Assembly (NCBI GenBank): GCA_964570765.1
Contig: CAZMZF010000010.1
Location: forward strand, 19,377 to 83,376
Origin: CAZMZF01 sp964570765
GTDB lineage: Bacteria > Zixibacteria > MSB-5A5 > RBG-16-43-9
Direction: 5' to 3'
DNA length: 64,000 bases
Shown here one piece after another: positions 57,873 through 64,000 of the stretch. The first letter of the stretch is position 1. Each line of letters opens with the position of its first letter. The notes under the pieces were generated by a model that worked only from the letters and a program-made list of their open reading frames with translations, did no database searches and was not told where the DNA came from. Made by a program: the position numbers and the translations under genes.

Positions 57873-58241
57873 ATGGATGAGTTAGAAAAAAACAAGGAAG
57901 AAGAAGAAAAGAAAAATAGTTCTGCTCAATCTGAAGAGGAACTCATCCAGGAGGGAAAAGCAGCCGCTATCCTGGGCTATATACCTTTTATGTGCTTTGT
58001 GCCCCTGGTTAAGATGAAAGATAATCCTTTTGCGGTTAAACATGGAAAGCAGGGACTAATCCTTTTCTTTTTAGAGATAATTGCAGCAGTATTTCTTTTA
58101 CCTAAGATTAGTCAGCTTTTCTGGGGAATGGTAATAATCCTCTGTTTAGTTTCAGCTCTGGCCGGCATACTGAATGCTGTGCAGGGAAAGGAATGGAAAA
58201 TACCTTTTATCGGCGAATTAGGAGATAGGCTAAAACTCTAA
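57873..58241 (+). CDS. Small membrane protein, Tic20/DUF4870-like
   Basis: A 122-residue protein with an acidic N-terminus (1-28) and three hydrophobic helices. 'AAILGYIPFMCFVPLVKMKDNPFAVKHGKQGLILFFLEII' is the pattern of the DUF4870/Tic20-like family (Y-I-P ... P-F-x-x-x-H-x-x-Q-G). No function is established for bacterial members. It stands alone behind a hairpin. Confidence 0.65.
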   Translation: MDELEKNKEEEEKKNSSAQSEEELIQEGKAAAILGYIPFMCFVPLVKMKDNPFAVKHGKQGLILFFLEIIAAVFLLPKISQLFWGMVIILCLVSALAGILNAVQGKEWKIPFIGELGDRLKL

Positions 58242-58346
58242 GTTTTTCAGCTCTCAGCTGGTGTCCTCATCAGCGAATACAAAGTCGAACTAGGGACGAC
58301 CAGCTGAAGGCGTCTCACAACAAACTTTTTACGAGGGCTAAAATAC

Positions 58347-59321
58347 GTGATCAAAACAACCGTAGTGGGCAGTTACCCAAAAATAAGCTCGGATAAGAAC
58401 GTTCCCAATCTGAGAAATGTTTTGAACCAGTTTGAGCAGAATAAGATCTCAGAAGAAAAGTTAGAAGAGGTTTATAAGGCTACCATTATAAGGGTTTTAA
58501 AAGAACAGGAGAATGCTGGAATCGATATTATCACTGATGGACAGATAAGATGGGATGATCTTTTAACCCCTTTGGCCAGGAACATAGAAGGGTGTGAAAT
58601 AAATGGACTTTTAAGATTTTTCGATAACAATTTTTATTACCGCAAGCCAGTAATTAACTTTAAAATGGTCTTTAAAGATTTTACTACTCTTGAGGACTTC
58701 AAGTTCGCCAGAGCCAATTCTAATAAAAGCTTGAAAGTAGTTCTGCCAGGTTGTTTGACTTTTTCAGGATTATCCCTGGATGAATATTATAAAGATTTAA
58801 TGAGCTTTGGAATGGACTATAGTCAGATTTTACAAAAAGAGATTCAGAGATTAGACATGGAGGGAGTAGAATATATCCAGTTAGATGAACCTTCATTATG
58901 CTTCGTCCCCCAGGAGATCAACTTACTGAAAGAAAGTCTAAGGACCATTTTTTCAGGTATAAAAGCTAAAACTATTCTTTTTTTATATTTCGGAAAAATA
59001 AAAAATCTAATACCTGAGCTTTTCGATCTACCGGTTGATATAATCGGGATTGATCTGGTAAGCAAACCTGAGAATCTATCTTTTATCTTAGAAACTGATT
59101 TAAAAAAAGAACTGATCCTGGGCTGTTTAGATGCCCGGAATACCAAGATGGAAGATGAAAAGGAGATCCTCAAGCTCATTGAGAAAGTCTCCAAAAAGAT
59201 TCCTTCTGAGAAAATCTATATCAGCCCCTCCTGCGGACTTGAATTTTTACCACATGAAAATGCCTTGAAGAAATTAAAACTTCTATCTTCCATTGCATAC
59301 AGGTTTAATCATATTGGCTAA
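58347..59321 (+). CDS. MetE-core-like protein lacking two zinc ligands
   Basis: A 324-residue TIM-barrel protein of the cobalamin-independent methionine synthase C-domain family: 'TTVVGSYPKISSD', 'GIDIITDGQIRWDD' and 'YIQLDEPSLCF' are present. The MetE zinc site is H-x-C, E and C. In the paralogue at 59485 these are in 'SHICYGD', 'DLEFAN' and 'DPDCGL'. Here they read 'LFLYFGK', 'GIDLVS' and 'SPSCGL', so His, Cys and Glu are replaced and only the last Cys remains. It may be a non-catalytic partner or use another chemistry. GTG start. Confidence 0.75.
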   Translation: MIKTTVVGSYPKISSDKNVPNLRNVLNQFEQNKISEEKLEEVYKATIIRVLKEQENAGIDIITDGQIRWDDLLTPLARNIEGCEINGLLRFFDNNFYYRKPVINFKMVFKDFTTLEDFKFARANSNKSLKVVLPGCLTFSGLSLDEYYKDLMSFGMDYSQILQKEIQRLDMEGVEYIQLDEPSLCFVPQEINLLKESLRTIFSGIKAKTILFLYFGKIKNLIPELFDLPVDIIGIDLVSKPENLSFILETDLKKELILGCLDARNTKMEDEKEILKLIEKVSKKIPSEKIYISPSCGLEFLPHENALKKLKLLSSIAYRFNHIG

Positions 59322-59387
59322 AATATTCTAAAGAAGAGATACTTCGTCCGCCTTTAGCGGAGTCGGTATGACAAAATAAAATAAGAC

Positions 59388-59471
59388 TGTCATTTTGAGG
59401 GAGTCCCGCCTTTGGCGGGACGACCGAAGAATCCGTATACAGATTCTTCGCCCTACGGGCTCAGAATGACA
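59388..59471. repeat. TGTCATTCTGAG-type element
   Basis: An 84-bp copy: TGTCATTTTGAGGGAG, CCCGCCTTTGGCGGGACGACC, GAAGAATCCGTATACAGATTCTTC, GCCCTACGGGC, TCAGAATGACA. It ends 13 bp before the start of the next gene. A GTCCGCCTTTAGCGGA palindrome lies just upstream (59347-59361). Confidence 0.85.
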
Positions 59472-59484
59472 AAGAGGAGAGAAG

Positions 59485-60450
59485 ATGCTTCTAACTACAA
59501 GTGTGGGGAGCTTCCCCAAACCAGATTACTTAGCTAAAGCACGAACCCAGTTTTCACGAAATGAAATTACAGAAGAGGAATTACATCTTTTAGAGAAAAA
59601 GGCTATAGCTGAGGTCATAAAATTCCAGGAGGAGATAGGCATAGATATACTTGTCCATGGTGAGATGGAAAGGGGGGATATGACCACTTATTTTGCGGAA
59701 ATATTAGAAGGTTTCGGTATAAGCGGACTGGTTCGATCTTATGGGAATAGATATTATCGTAAACCTGTGGTTTTGAGTGAGGTAAAAAGAAAAAAGCCGA
59801 TGACAGTGGAAACCTTTAGGTATGCTCAGAGCTTGACTCCAAAACCAGTTAAAGGTATGCTCACCGGACCTTACACTATGATGGACTGGTCCTTTAATGA
59901 GTATTATCCATCCAGAAAAGATACGGCTTTAGCTTTAGCTGAAGTGATTCATCAGGAAGTTTTCGATTTAGAAAAAGCCGGAGCTAAATATATTCAAATA
60001 GATGAGCCCGCCTTATCCACGCGTCCAGAGGAGATAGATTTAGCCATAGCGGCCATGGCTATTGTTACCAGAGGGATAAAAGCAAAAACTATCAGCCATA
60101 TCTGCTATGGCGATTTCTCTAAAATCTATCCAAGACTTTTAGATTTTCCGGTTGACCAGTTAGACCTGGAATTCGCCAACAGCAACTTCTCCAATTTAAA
60201 CCTATTCAGAGAACCTAAATTTACCAAGGAGATTGCAGTCGGAGTCATAGATGTCCACAGTCACAAAATCGAAACTAAAGAACAGGTAAAAGCCAATATT
60301 AAAAAAGCTTTAGAAGTTTTTCCCTTAGAGAAGGTCTATATCGACCCGGATTGCGGACTTAAAACCAGAACCGTAGAAGAAGCCCAGGCAAAGCTTAAAG
60401 TAATGGTTGAAGCAGTGAGGGAGGTCAAGCAAGAGTTGGGAATAAAATAA
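59485..60450 (+). CDS. MetE-core methionine synthase homologue with complete zinc site
   Basis: A 321-residue protein corresponding to the C-terminal catalytic half of MetE: 'TTSVGSFPKPDYL', 'GIDILVHGEMERGDMTTYF', 'GMLTGPYTMMDWSF', 'YIQIDEPALSTRPEE', the zinc ligands H and C in 'SHICYGDF', Glu in 'LEFANS' and Cys in 'DPDCGLKTR'. It lacks the N-terminal folate-binding half, so it is a 'core' methionine synthase, a type that may take the methyl group from a corrinoid protein or another donor. It stands beside its degenerate paralogue and a homocysteine methyltransferase-MTHFR gene. Confidence 0.85.
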   Translation: MLLTTSVGSFPKPDYLAKARTQFSRNEITEEELHLLEKKAIAEVIKFQEEIGIDILVHGEMERGDMTTYFAEILEGFGISGLVRSYGNRYYRKPVVLSEVKRKKPMTVETFRYAQSLTPKPVKGMLTGPYTMMDWSFNEYYPSRKDTALALAEVIHQEVFDLEKAGAKYIQIDEPALSTRPEEIDLAIAAMAIVTRGIKAKTISHICYGDFSKIYPRLLDFPVDQLDLEFANSNFSNLNLFREPKFTKEIAVGVIDVHSHKIETKEQVKANIKKALEVFPLEKVYIDPDCGLKTRTVEEAQAKLKVMVEAVREVKQELGIK

Positions 60451-60456
60451 GCAAGG

Positions 60457-60484
60457 AGCTAGTAGCAGGGAGCTTGGAGCTTAA
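60457..60484. repeat. AGCT-rich degenerate track, left flank of the four-helix gene
   Basis: AAGGAGCTAGTAGCAGGGAGCTTGGAGCTTAATG: about four copies of a GAGCTNGTAGC-type unit leading straight into the start codon of the four-helix protein. The right flank (60853-60892) has the inverse-type units TAGCTAAAAGCTACTAGC. Confidence 0.65.
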
Positions 60485-60858
60485 TGAGTAAAGATTATAC
60501 CAAATTAAGGGTTTGGGAATTGGCTGACAAATTGGCTATAATGGTTTATCAATTGACAAAGTCTTTTCCTAAATCAGAAATCTTTGGATTAACCTCTCAA
60601 ATGAGGAGATCCGCCATATCGGTTCCAGCAAATATCGCAGAAGGTTCAGGCAGAAAATACCAGAAAGAACTACTTCAATTTCTATATATTTCCTCATCTT
60701 CTTTAAAGGAACTTTCTTACTATATCCATATATCCAAAATTTTGAGTTATTTTAATAAAGAAGACTACGAAAAAGTTTATTCTCTATCCGAAGAAACCAG
60801 TAGAGTTTTAAGAGGTTTGATTAACAAAATTGAGAGAGATTTGAATAATAGCTCTTAG
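60484..60858 (+). CDS. Four-helix-bundle protein (S23 / 23S rRNA intervening-sequence type)
   Basis: A 124-residue all-helical protein: 'LRVWELADKLAIMVYQLTKSFPKSEIFGLTSQMRRSAISVPANIAEGSGRKYQKELLQFLYISSSSLKELSYYIHISKIL'. This is the signature of the TIGR02436 four-helix-bundle family, first known from 23S rRNA intervening sequences in spirochaetes and widespread in FCB genomes. Its role is unknown. It is flanked on both sides by AGCT-rich repeat tracks and interrupts the methionine cluster, consistent with insertion as a small mobile unit. Confidence 0.9.
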   Translation: MSKDYTKLRVWELADKLAIMVYQLTKSFPKSEIFGLTSQMRRSAISVPANIAEGSGRKYQKELLQFLYISSSSLKELSYYIHISKILSYFNKEDYEKVYSLSEETSRVLRGLINKIERDLNNSS

Positions 60859-60892
60859 CTAAAAGCTACTAGCTACAAGCTATCAGCTAAAA
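60853..60892. repeat. AGCT-rich degenerate track, right flank of the four-helix gene
   Basis: TAGCTCTTAGCTAAAAGCTACTAGCTACAAGCTATCAGCTA overlaps the stop codon of the four-helix gene and ends just before the start of the methyltransferase gene, so that gene lacks a clear ribosome-binding site. Confidence 0.7.
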
Positions 60893-62722
60893 ATGAATCT
60901 ATTTTTAGAAAAGCTTCAAAAAGGTACCCTGCTCTGCGATGGGGCAATGGGAACTCTGCTCTATACCAGGGGAGTTTCTTATTACCAGTGCTTTGATGAG
61001 CTGAACCTTTCCAACCCTAAGGTGGTTCAGAGAGTCCATCAGGATTATATCAAAGCTGGAGCAGAGATAATTGAAACCAATACTTTTGGCGCAAACCGTT
61101 TTAAATTAGCATCTCACGGATTTGAAGAGAAAGTCAGGGAGATAAACCTGAGGGGTGCAAAAATAGCACGTGAAGCCAGAGAAATAGAGGGAAGAGATAT
61201 CTTTGTAGCCGGCTCAATCGGACCGATAGGGCAGAGGATTTATCCATTCGGGGAGATAACTTTAAAGCAAGTTCGGGAGGCTTATTTAGAGCAGGCAGAA
61301 GGACTTTTAGAAGGCGGGGTGGATTTATTCATCGTTGAGACCATATCTGATCTCAGGGAGATGAAAGAAGCTGTCTCTGCCATCCGGAGTACCTGCCAGC
61401 TCCCGATTATGGCTTCGATGACCTTTGGAGAGGATGGGAAAACCCTGATGGGAAACACTCCGGAAGAGGTAGCTGAGGTTTTAGATAAGTTAGAAGTTGA
61501 GGTAATCGGAGCTAATTGCAGTGTTGGTCCTTTGAAGATGTATGAGGTGATCCAGATAATGAAAAGCAAGACTCAAAAATTCATCTCAGCCCAGCCCAAT
61601 GCAGGTTTACCTCATTTTGTAGAGGGGAGATACATCTATCTTACCTCGCCAGAGTATATGGCTGAATATACCGAGAGATTCATTCGAGCTGGAGTAAATA
61701 TCGTAGGTGGATGCTGTGGCACAACACCTGAACATATAAAGATGATGTCTCAGGTTATTAAAAAATTGAATTCCGGGATAACCTCCAAAACTGAGCCTGA
61801 TATCTTTTTGGAAGAGGAGGTCGAAGAGGAAAAAATAGAAACCCCTCTAATGGAGCTTTCACCTTTTGCCCGGAATCTCGGTAAGAAATTTCTGGTCTCA
61901 GTAGAAATCGACCCGCCAAAAGGGACCAATCCAGAGAAGATAATTCAGGTAGCTGAGAAGCTGAAGAAAAGCGGAATCGATGCGGTCAATATCGCTGATA
62001 GCCCCATGGCAAAGGTAAGGATGGGCTGTCTCTCCCTGGCTTATCTTTTAAGAGAAAAGACCGGGATAGATGTTATTCTCCATTTAACCTGTAGAGATAG
62101 GAATTTAATGGGGCTGCAATCAGACCTTATAGGAGCACATGCTCTGGGCATAAGAAATATCTTGGCTATCACCGGTGACCCACCCAGTCTGGGCGATTAT
62201 CCTCATATGACCGCAGTCTATGACGTTGACTCTATCGGTTTGGTAAAGATTATCCAGAAACTGAATTCAGGAACAGACTGGGCTGGAAACTCCATCGGCA
62301 CACCCACCTCTTTTTTCGCCGGAGTTGGAGTTGACCCCAATGCTGAAGACTGGGATAGGGAGTTAGACCGGCTCAGAGAAAAGGAAAAAGCCGGTGCAAA
62401 TTTCATATTCACCCAGCCGCTTTATGATTTAGAGACCCTGGAGAGATTTTTCAGAAGAATAGAAGGAATAAAACTGCCAATTTTCATAGGATTACTCCCA
62501 TTACAAAGCACAAGACACACGGAATTCCTCCACAACGAAGTCCCCGGAATCAGAATCCCGGATAAGATAAGGGAGAGAATGAAACAGGCAGGGGAGAGGG
62601 GCGCAGAAGAAGGAGTAAGAATCTGCAAAGAGCTTCTAAAAGAGGCAAAATCCTTAGTTTCCGGGGTATATTTAATTCCTTCTTTTGGTAGATTTGAGCA
62701 GGTTTTAGAGGTTATTGAATAG
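60893..62722 (+). CDS. Bifunctional homocysteine S-methyltransferase / 5,10-methylene-THF reductase
   Basis: A 609-residue fusion. Residues 1-290 are a Pfam S-methyl_trans domain ('LLCDGAMGTLLYTRG', 'ETNTFGANRFKL') with zinc cysteines in 'IGANCSVG' and 'GGCCGTTPEH'. Residues about 320-609 are an MTHFR flavoprotein ('FLVSVEIDPPKGTNPEKI', 'HLTCRDRNLMGLQSDLIGAHALGIRNILAITGDPP', 'GANFIFTQPLYD'). The same fusion is known from other bacteria (YitJ type). It would make 5-methyl-THF and methylate homocysteine, and with the MetE-core genes it forms a methionine/one-carbon cluster. Confidence 0.93.
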   Translation: MNLFLEKLQKGTLLCDGAMGTLLYTRGVSYYQCFDELNLSNPKVVQRVHQDYIKAGAEIIETNTFGANRFKLASHGFEEKVREINLRGAKIAREAREIEGRDIFVAGSIGPIGQRIYPFGEITLKQVREAYLEQAEGLLEGGVDLFIVETISDLREMKEAVSAIRSTCQLPIMASMTFGEDGKTLMGNTPEEVAEVLDKLEVEVIGANCSVGPLKMYEVIQIMKSKTQKFISAQPNAGLPHFVEGRYIYLTSPEYMAEYTERFIRAGVNIVGGCCGTTPEHIKMMSQVIKKLNSGITSKTEPDIFLEEEVEEEKIETPLMELSPFARNLGKKFLVSVEIDPPKGTNPEKIIQVAEKLKKSGIDAVNIADSPMAKVRMGCLSLAYLLREKTGIDVILHLTCRDRNLMGLQSDLIGAHALGIRNILAITGDPPSLGDYPHMTAVYDVDSIGLVKIIQKLNSGTDWAGNSIGTPTSFFAGVGVDPNAEDWDRELDRLREKEKAGANFIFTQPLYDLETLERFFRRIEGIKLPIFIGLLPLQSTRHTEFLHNEVPGIRIPDKIRERMKQAGERGAEEGVRICKELLKEAKSLVSGVYLIPSFGRFEQVLEVIE

Positions 62723-63042
62723 ATGGTAGGGGCATCACGCCAAAGGCGGATGCCCCTACAAAAAACCGTAGCGTCGGGTTTCACGCCCGACGAAGTAAAC
62801 GTAGGGCAAGGCTTTTAGCCTTGCTTTTGTATTTCGTGGTGCGATCCCGCCAGAGGCGGGGTCGCTGTAGGGACAGAACATTGTTCTGTCCTATATTTAT
62901 GGTAAATCTCGCTACACGACAAAGAGACGCATGCTATGCGTCTCTACATCTTTGAACCTCACCCTGACCCTCTCCTTGGAAAGGAGAGGAGATAACGTTT
63001 GCGTAAACGCGTAGGGGAGGAGCTATACTCCTCCCAGACCCA
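62723..63042. repeat. Array of unrelated hairpins in the convergent gap
   Basis: The 320-bp gap holds at least seven hairpins in a row: GTAGGGGCATC.../GATGCCCCTAC, GCGTCGGG/CCCGACG, GGGCAAGGC/GCCTTGC, GCGATCCCGCC/GGCGGGGTCGC, GTAGGGACAGAACATT/GTTCTGTCC, AGAGACGCAT/ATGCGTCTC and GTAGGGGAGGAG/CTCCTCCC, plus GTTTGCGTAAACGC. They share GTAG/CTAC ends but not their inner arms. No gene. Confidence 0.7.
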
Positions 63043-63804
63043 CTATTTAAAAATTTCTATTATTTGGTTCTTGTCCAGGTTATAAGGGGTGAAATTCCGT
63101 TTTTTCATATCATAATCATATCGATATCCCTTGTAGTCTGGGAAGTTCAAACCAAAGCTGGGCCAATCATATGTGATAACGACTAAAATCCAGAAGTCAT
63201 CGTTGAGGATTTTATCTGTAAACTCTATAAAGGTCTGTTCACCACCTTTTTTTGATATTTTGGTTATCTCATGATAGGAAAAGTCTTTTTGTTGATCCGG
63301 GAACTTACAAAAAATTGATACTTTCATATTCTCAGCATCTGAATTTCCTTTGTTTATAAGTTTGATTCGTATAAACGTTACCGTGTCAGTAACTGTTATC
63401 TCTCCAGCAGATATTGATATGTTTGGACGATCCGCGTCTATTTTTATTTTTCTTTCAAACACTGATTGCTCAACATCCGCCTTAAACTGTTTAAGCTTTA
63501 AATCAAAATCATTTTCTGCTAATTTAAATTCCCTTCTTGCTATAGCAATACTGGTATCCATTCTCTCAACTGAGGCTCTAAACAGATCAATATTCTCCCA
63601 TCCCTGTTTAATAGTTTCTTTCATTATGGTATACTGGTAAATCATGACCCCTAAAACAAAAACTGCGGCAATGAAGGTTAAAAATTCTACAGTTGATTTA
63701 ACAGATCCAAAAATCCTTCTTGGTTTTGTTACCCACGACCCGCATTGATGGCACTTTTTTGCACCATCCTGTATCTGTTCTTTACAGTGGGGACATATAG
63801 CCAT
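63043..63804 (-). CDS. Zinc-ribbon membrane protein, unrecognised
   Basis: A 253-residue protein. The N-terminus is a zinc ribbon with CPHC and CHQC pairs (cysteines 4, 7, 18, 21). One membrane helix follows (about 36-56), then a coiled coil (about 65-120: 'IARREFKLAENDFDLKLKQFKADVEQ') and a beta-sandwich C-terminus ('RPNISISAGEITVTDTVTFIRIKLINKGNSDAENMKVSIFCKFP'), similar in style to membrane sensor-like proteins. No enzyme motif is seen. An in-frame ATG at 63804 follows an A/T-rich leader with no clear promoter. The last 196 bp of the window beyond it show nothing recognisable. Confidence 0.6.
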   Translation of the reverse strand: MAICPHCKEQIQDGAKKCHQCGSWVTKPRRIFGSVKSTVEFLTFIAAVFVLGVMIYQYTIMKETIKQGWENIDLFRASVERMDTSIAIARREFKLAENDFDLKLKQFKADVEQSVFERKIKIDADRPNISISAGEITVTDTVTFIRIKLINKGNSDAENMKVSIFCKFPDQQKDFSYHEITKISKKGGEQTFIEFTDKILNDDFWILVVITYDWPSFGLNFPDYKGYRYDYDMKKRNFTPYNLDKNQIIEIFK

Positions 63805-64000
63805 TTTTTGTTGTCCTAGCTTCGATTTTTATTTACACTAAACACTGTTCCTTATAAACCCTCTGCAACAAGTTATATAAACATAAAATAGAAGTCAATT
63901 TTAAATTTAGAAAAGTTAAAAACCTTTTTCGTCGATTAGGCAAATAAACGTCCTATAATAGATATTCCGTTGCCATGCCCCTAAAACACTGATTGCGTGG

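Noticed and set aside
62723..63042. CRISPR array
   Set aside because: The hairpins are not direct repeats with regular spacers; their inner arms differ and spacing is irregular. No cas gene is near.

Overview
The window reads as a piece of an A+T-rich, diderm bacterial chromosome, most likely from the FCB/Zixibacteria side of the tree. That placement is an inference from three kinds of protein: secreted proteases ending in a dockerin-type tail with 'DVVYLINYLFKGGP' repeats, proteins ending in a 'NYPNPFNPST'-type secretion/sorting domain, and a PorV/FadL-like outer-membrane protein. A secretin-based type IV pilus, a TonB-dependent receptor and a class V fructose-1,6-bisphosphate aldolase/phosphatase fit the same picture. 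The source looks like a fragmentary assembly, because the first gene (sbcD) is cut by the left edge.

Layout: 0-3.3 kb, SbcD/SbcC DNA-end nuclease. 3.5-4.8 kb, an orphan sigma-54 response regulator. 5.2-6.9 kb, a subtilase with a dockerin tail on the minus strand. 7.2-15.4 kb, one long type IV pilus operon (minor pilins V, W, X, H, then PilM-N-O, an AMIN-PilP fusion and a short PilQ) behind a good sigma-54 promoter, closed by a terminator. 16.0-22.7 kb, ManC, Sua5, a YwlE-like phosphatase, a DUF3108 protein, a deoxyhypusine-synthase-like protein, a fused formiminotransferase-cyclodeaminase and a PHP phosphatase. 22.8-37.0 kb, cell-surface and uptake genes: two related metalloproteases, an ECF S-component with a TonB receptor, an HD protein, an Atg22-like MFS carrier, a PHP protein, DinB and a beta-helix protein. 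37.3-44.3 kb, FBP aldolase/phosphatase, tRNA-Gly, a radical-SAM/DUF512 protein, Der, PlsY, GpsA, a MerR regulator and tRNA-Pro. 44.4-48.3 kb, an accessory patch with different codon use: a RipA-like membrane gene and a second gene, each broken by one in-frame stop, plus a HEPN-domain protein and a membrane protein. 48.5-58.2 kb, a glycosyltransferase, SurE, an RRM protein, tRNA-Pro, a LOG-like protein, acylphosphatase, Apt, tRNA-Arg, a PorV-like porin, a TPR protein, a GH57 enzyme and a small membrane protein. 58.3-62.7 kb, a methionine/one-carbon cluster (two MetE-core homologues, a four-helix-bundle protein and a fused homocysteine methyltransferase-MTHFR). 63.0-63.8 kb, a zinc-ribbon membrane protein.

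How genes work together: the sigma-54 promoter before pilV and the sigma-54 activator 3.7 kb away suggest a PilR-like circuit. The one-carbon genes join histidine catabolism (FTCD), methylene-THF reduction (MTHFR) and methionine synthesis. dinB has a strong promoter whose spacer is filled by a palindrome of the LexA pattern CTG-N10-CAG.

The most unusual property is the amount and variety of small repeats. Nearly every gap holds hairpins bounded by GTAGG/CCTAC, TGTCATTCTGAG-type elements, degenerate 7-10 nt tandem tracks, or a 15-bp palindrome TCCGCC-N3-GGCGGA. Some of these sit inside genes (surE, the TonB receptor, a sorting domain and a broken TIGR04076-like gene). All functional statements are from reading the sequence only; no search was run.
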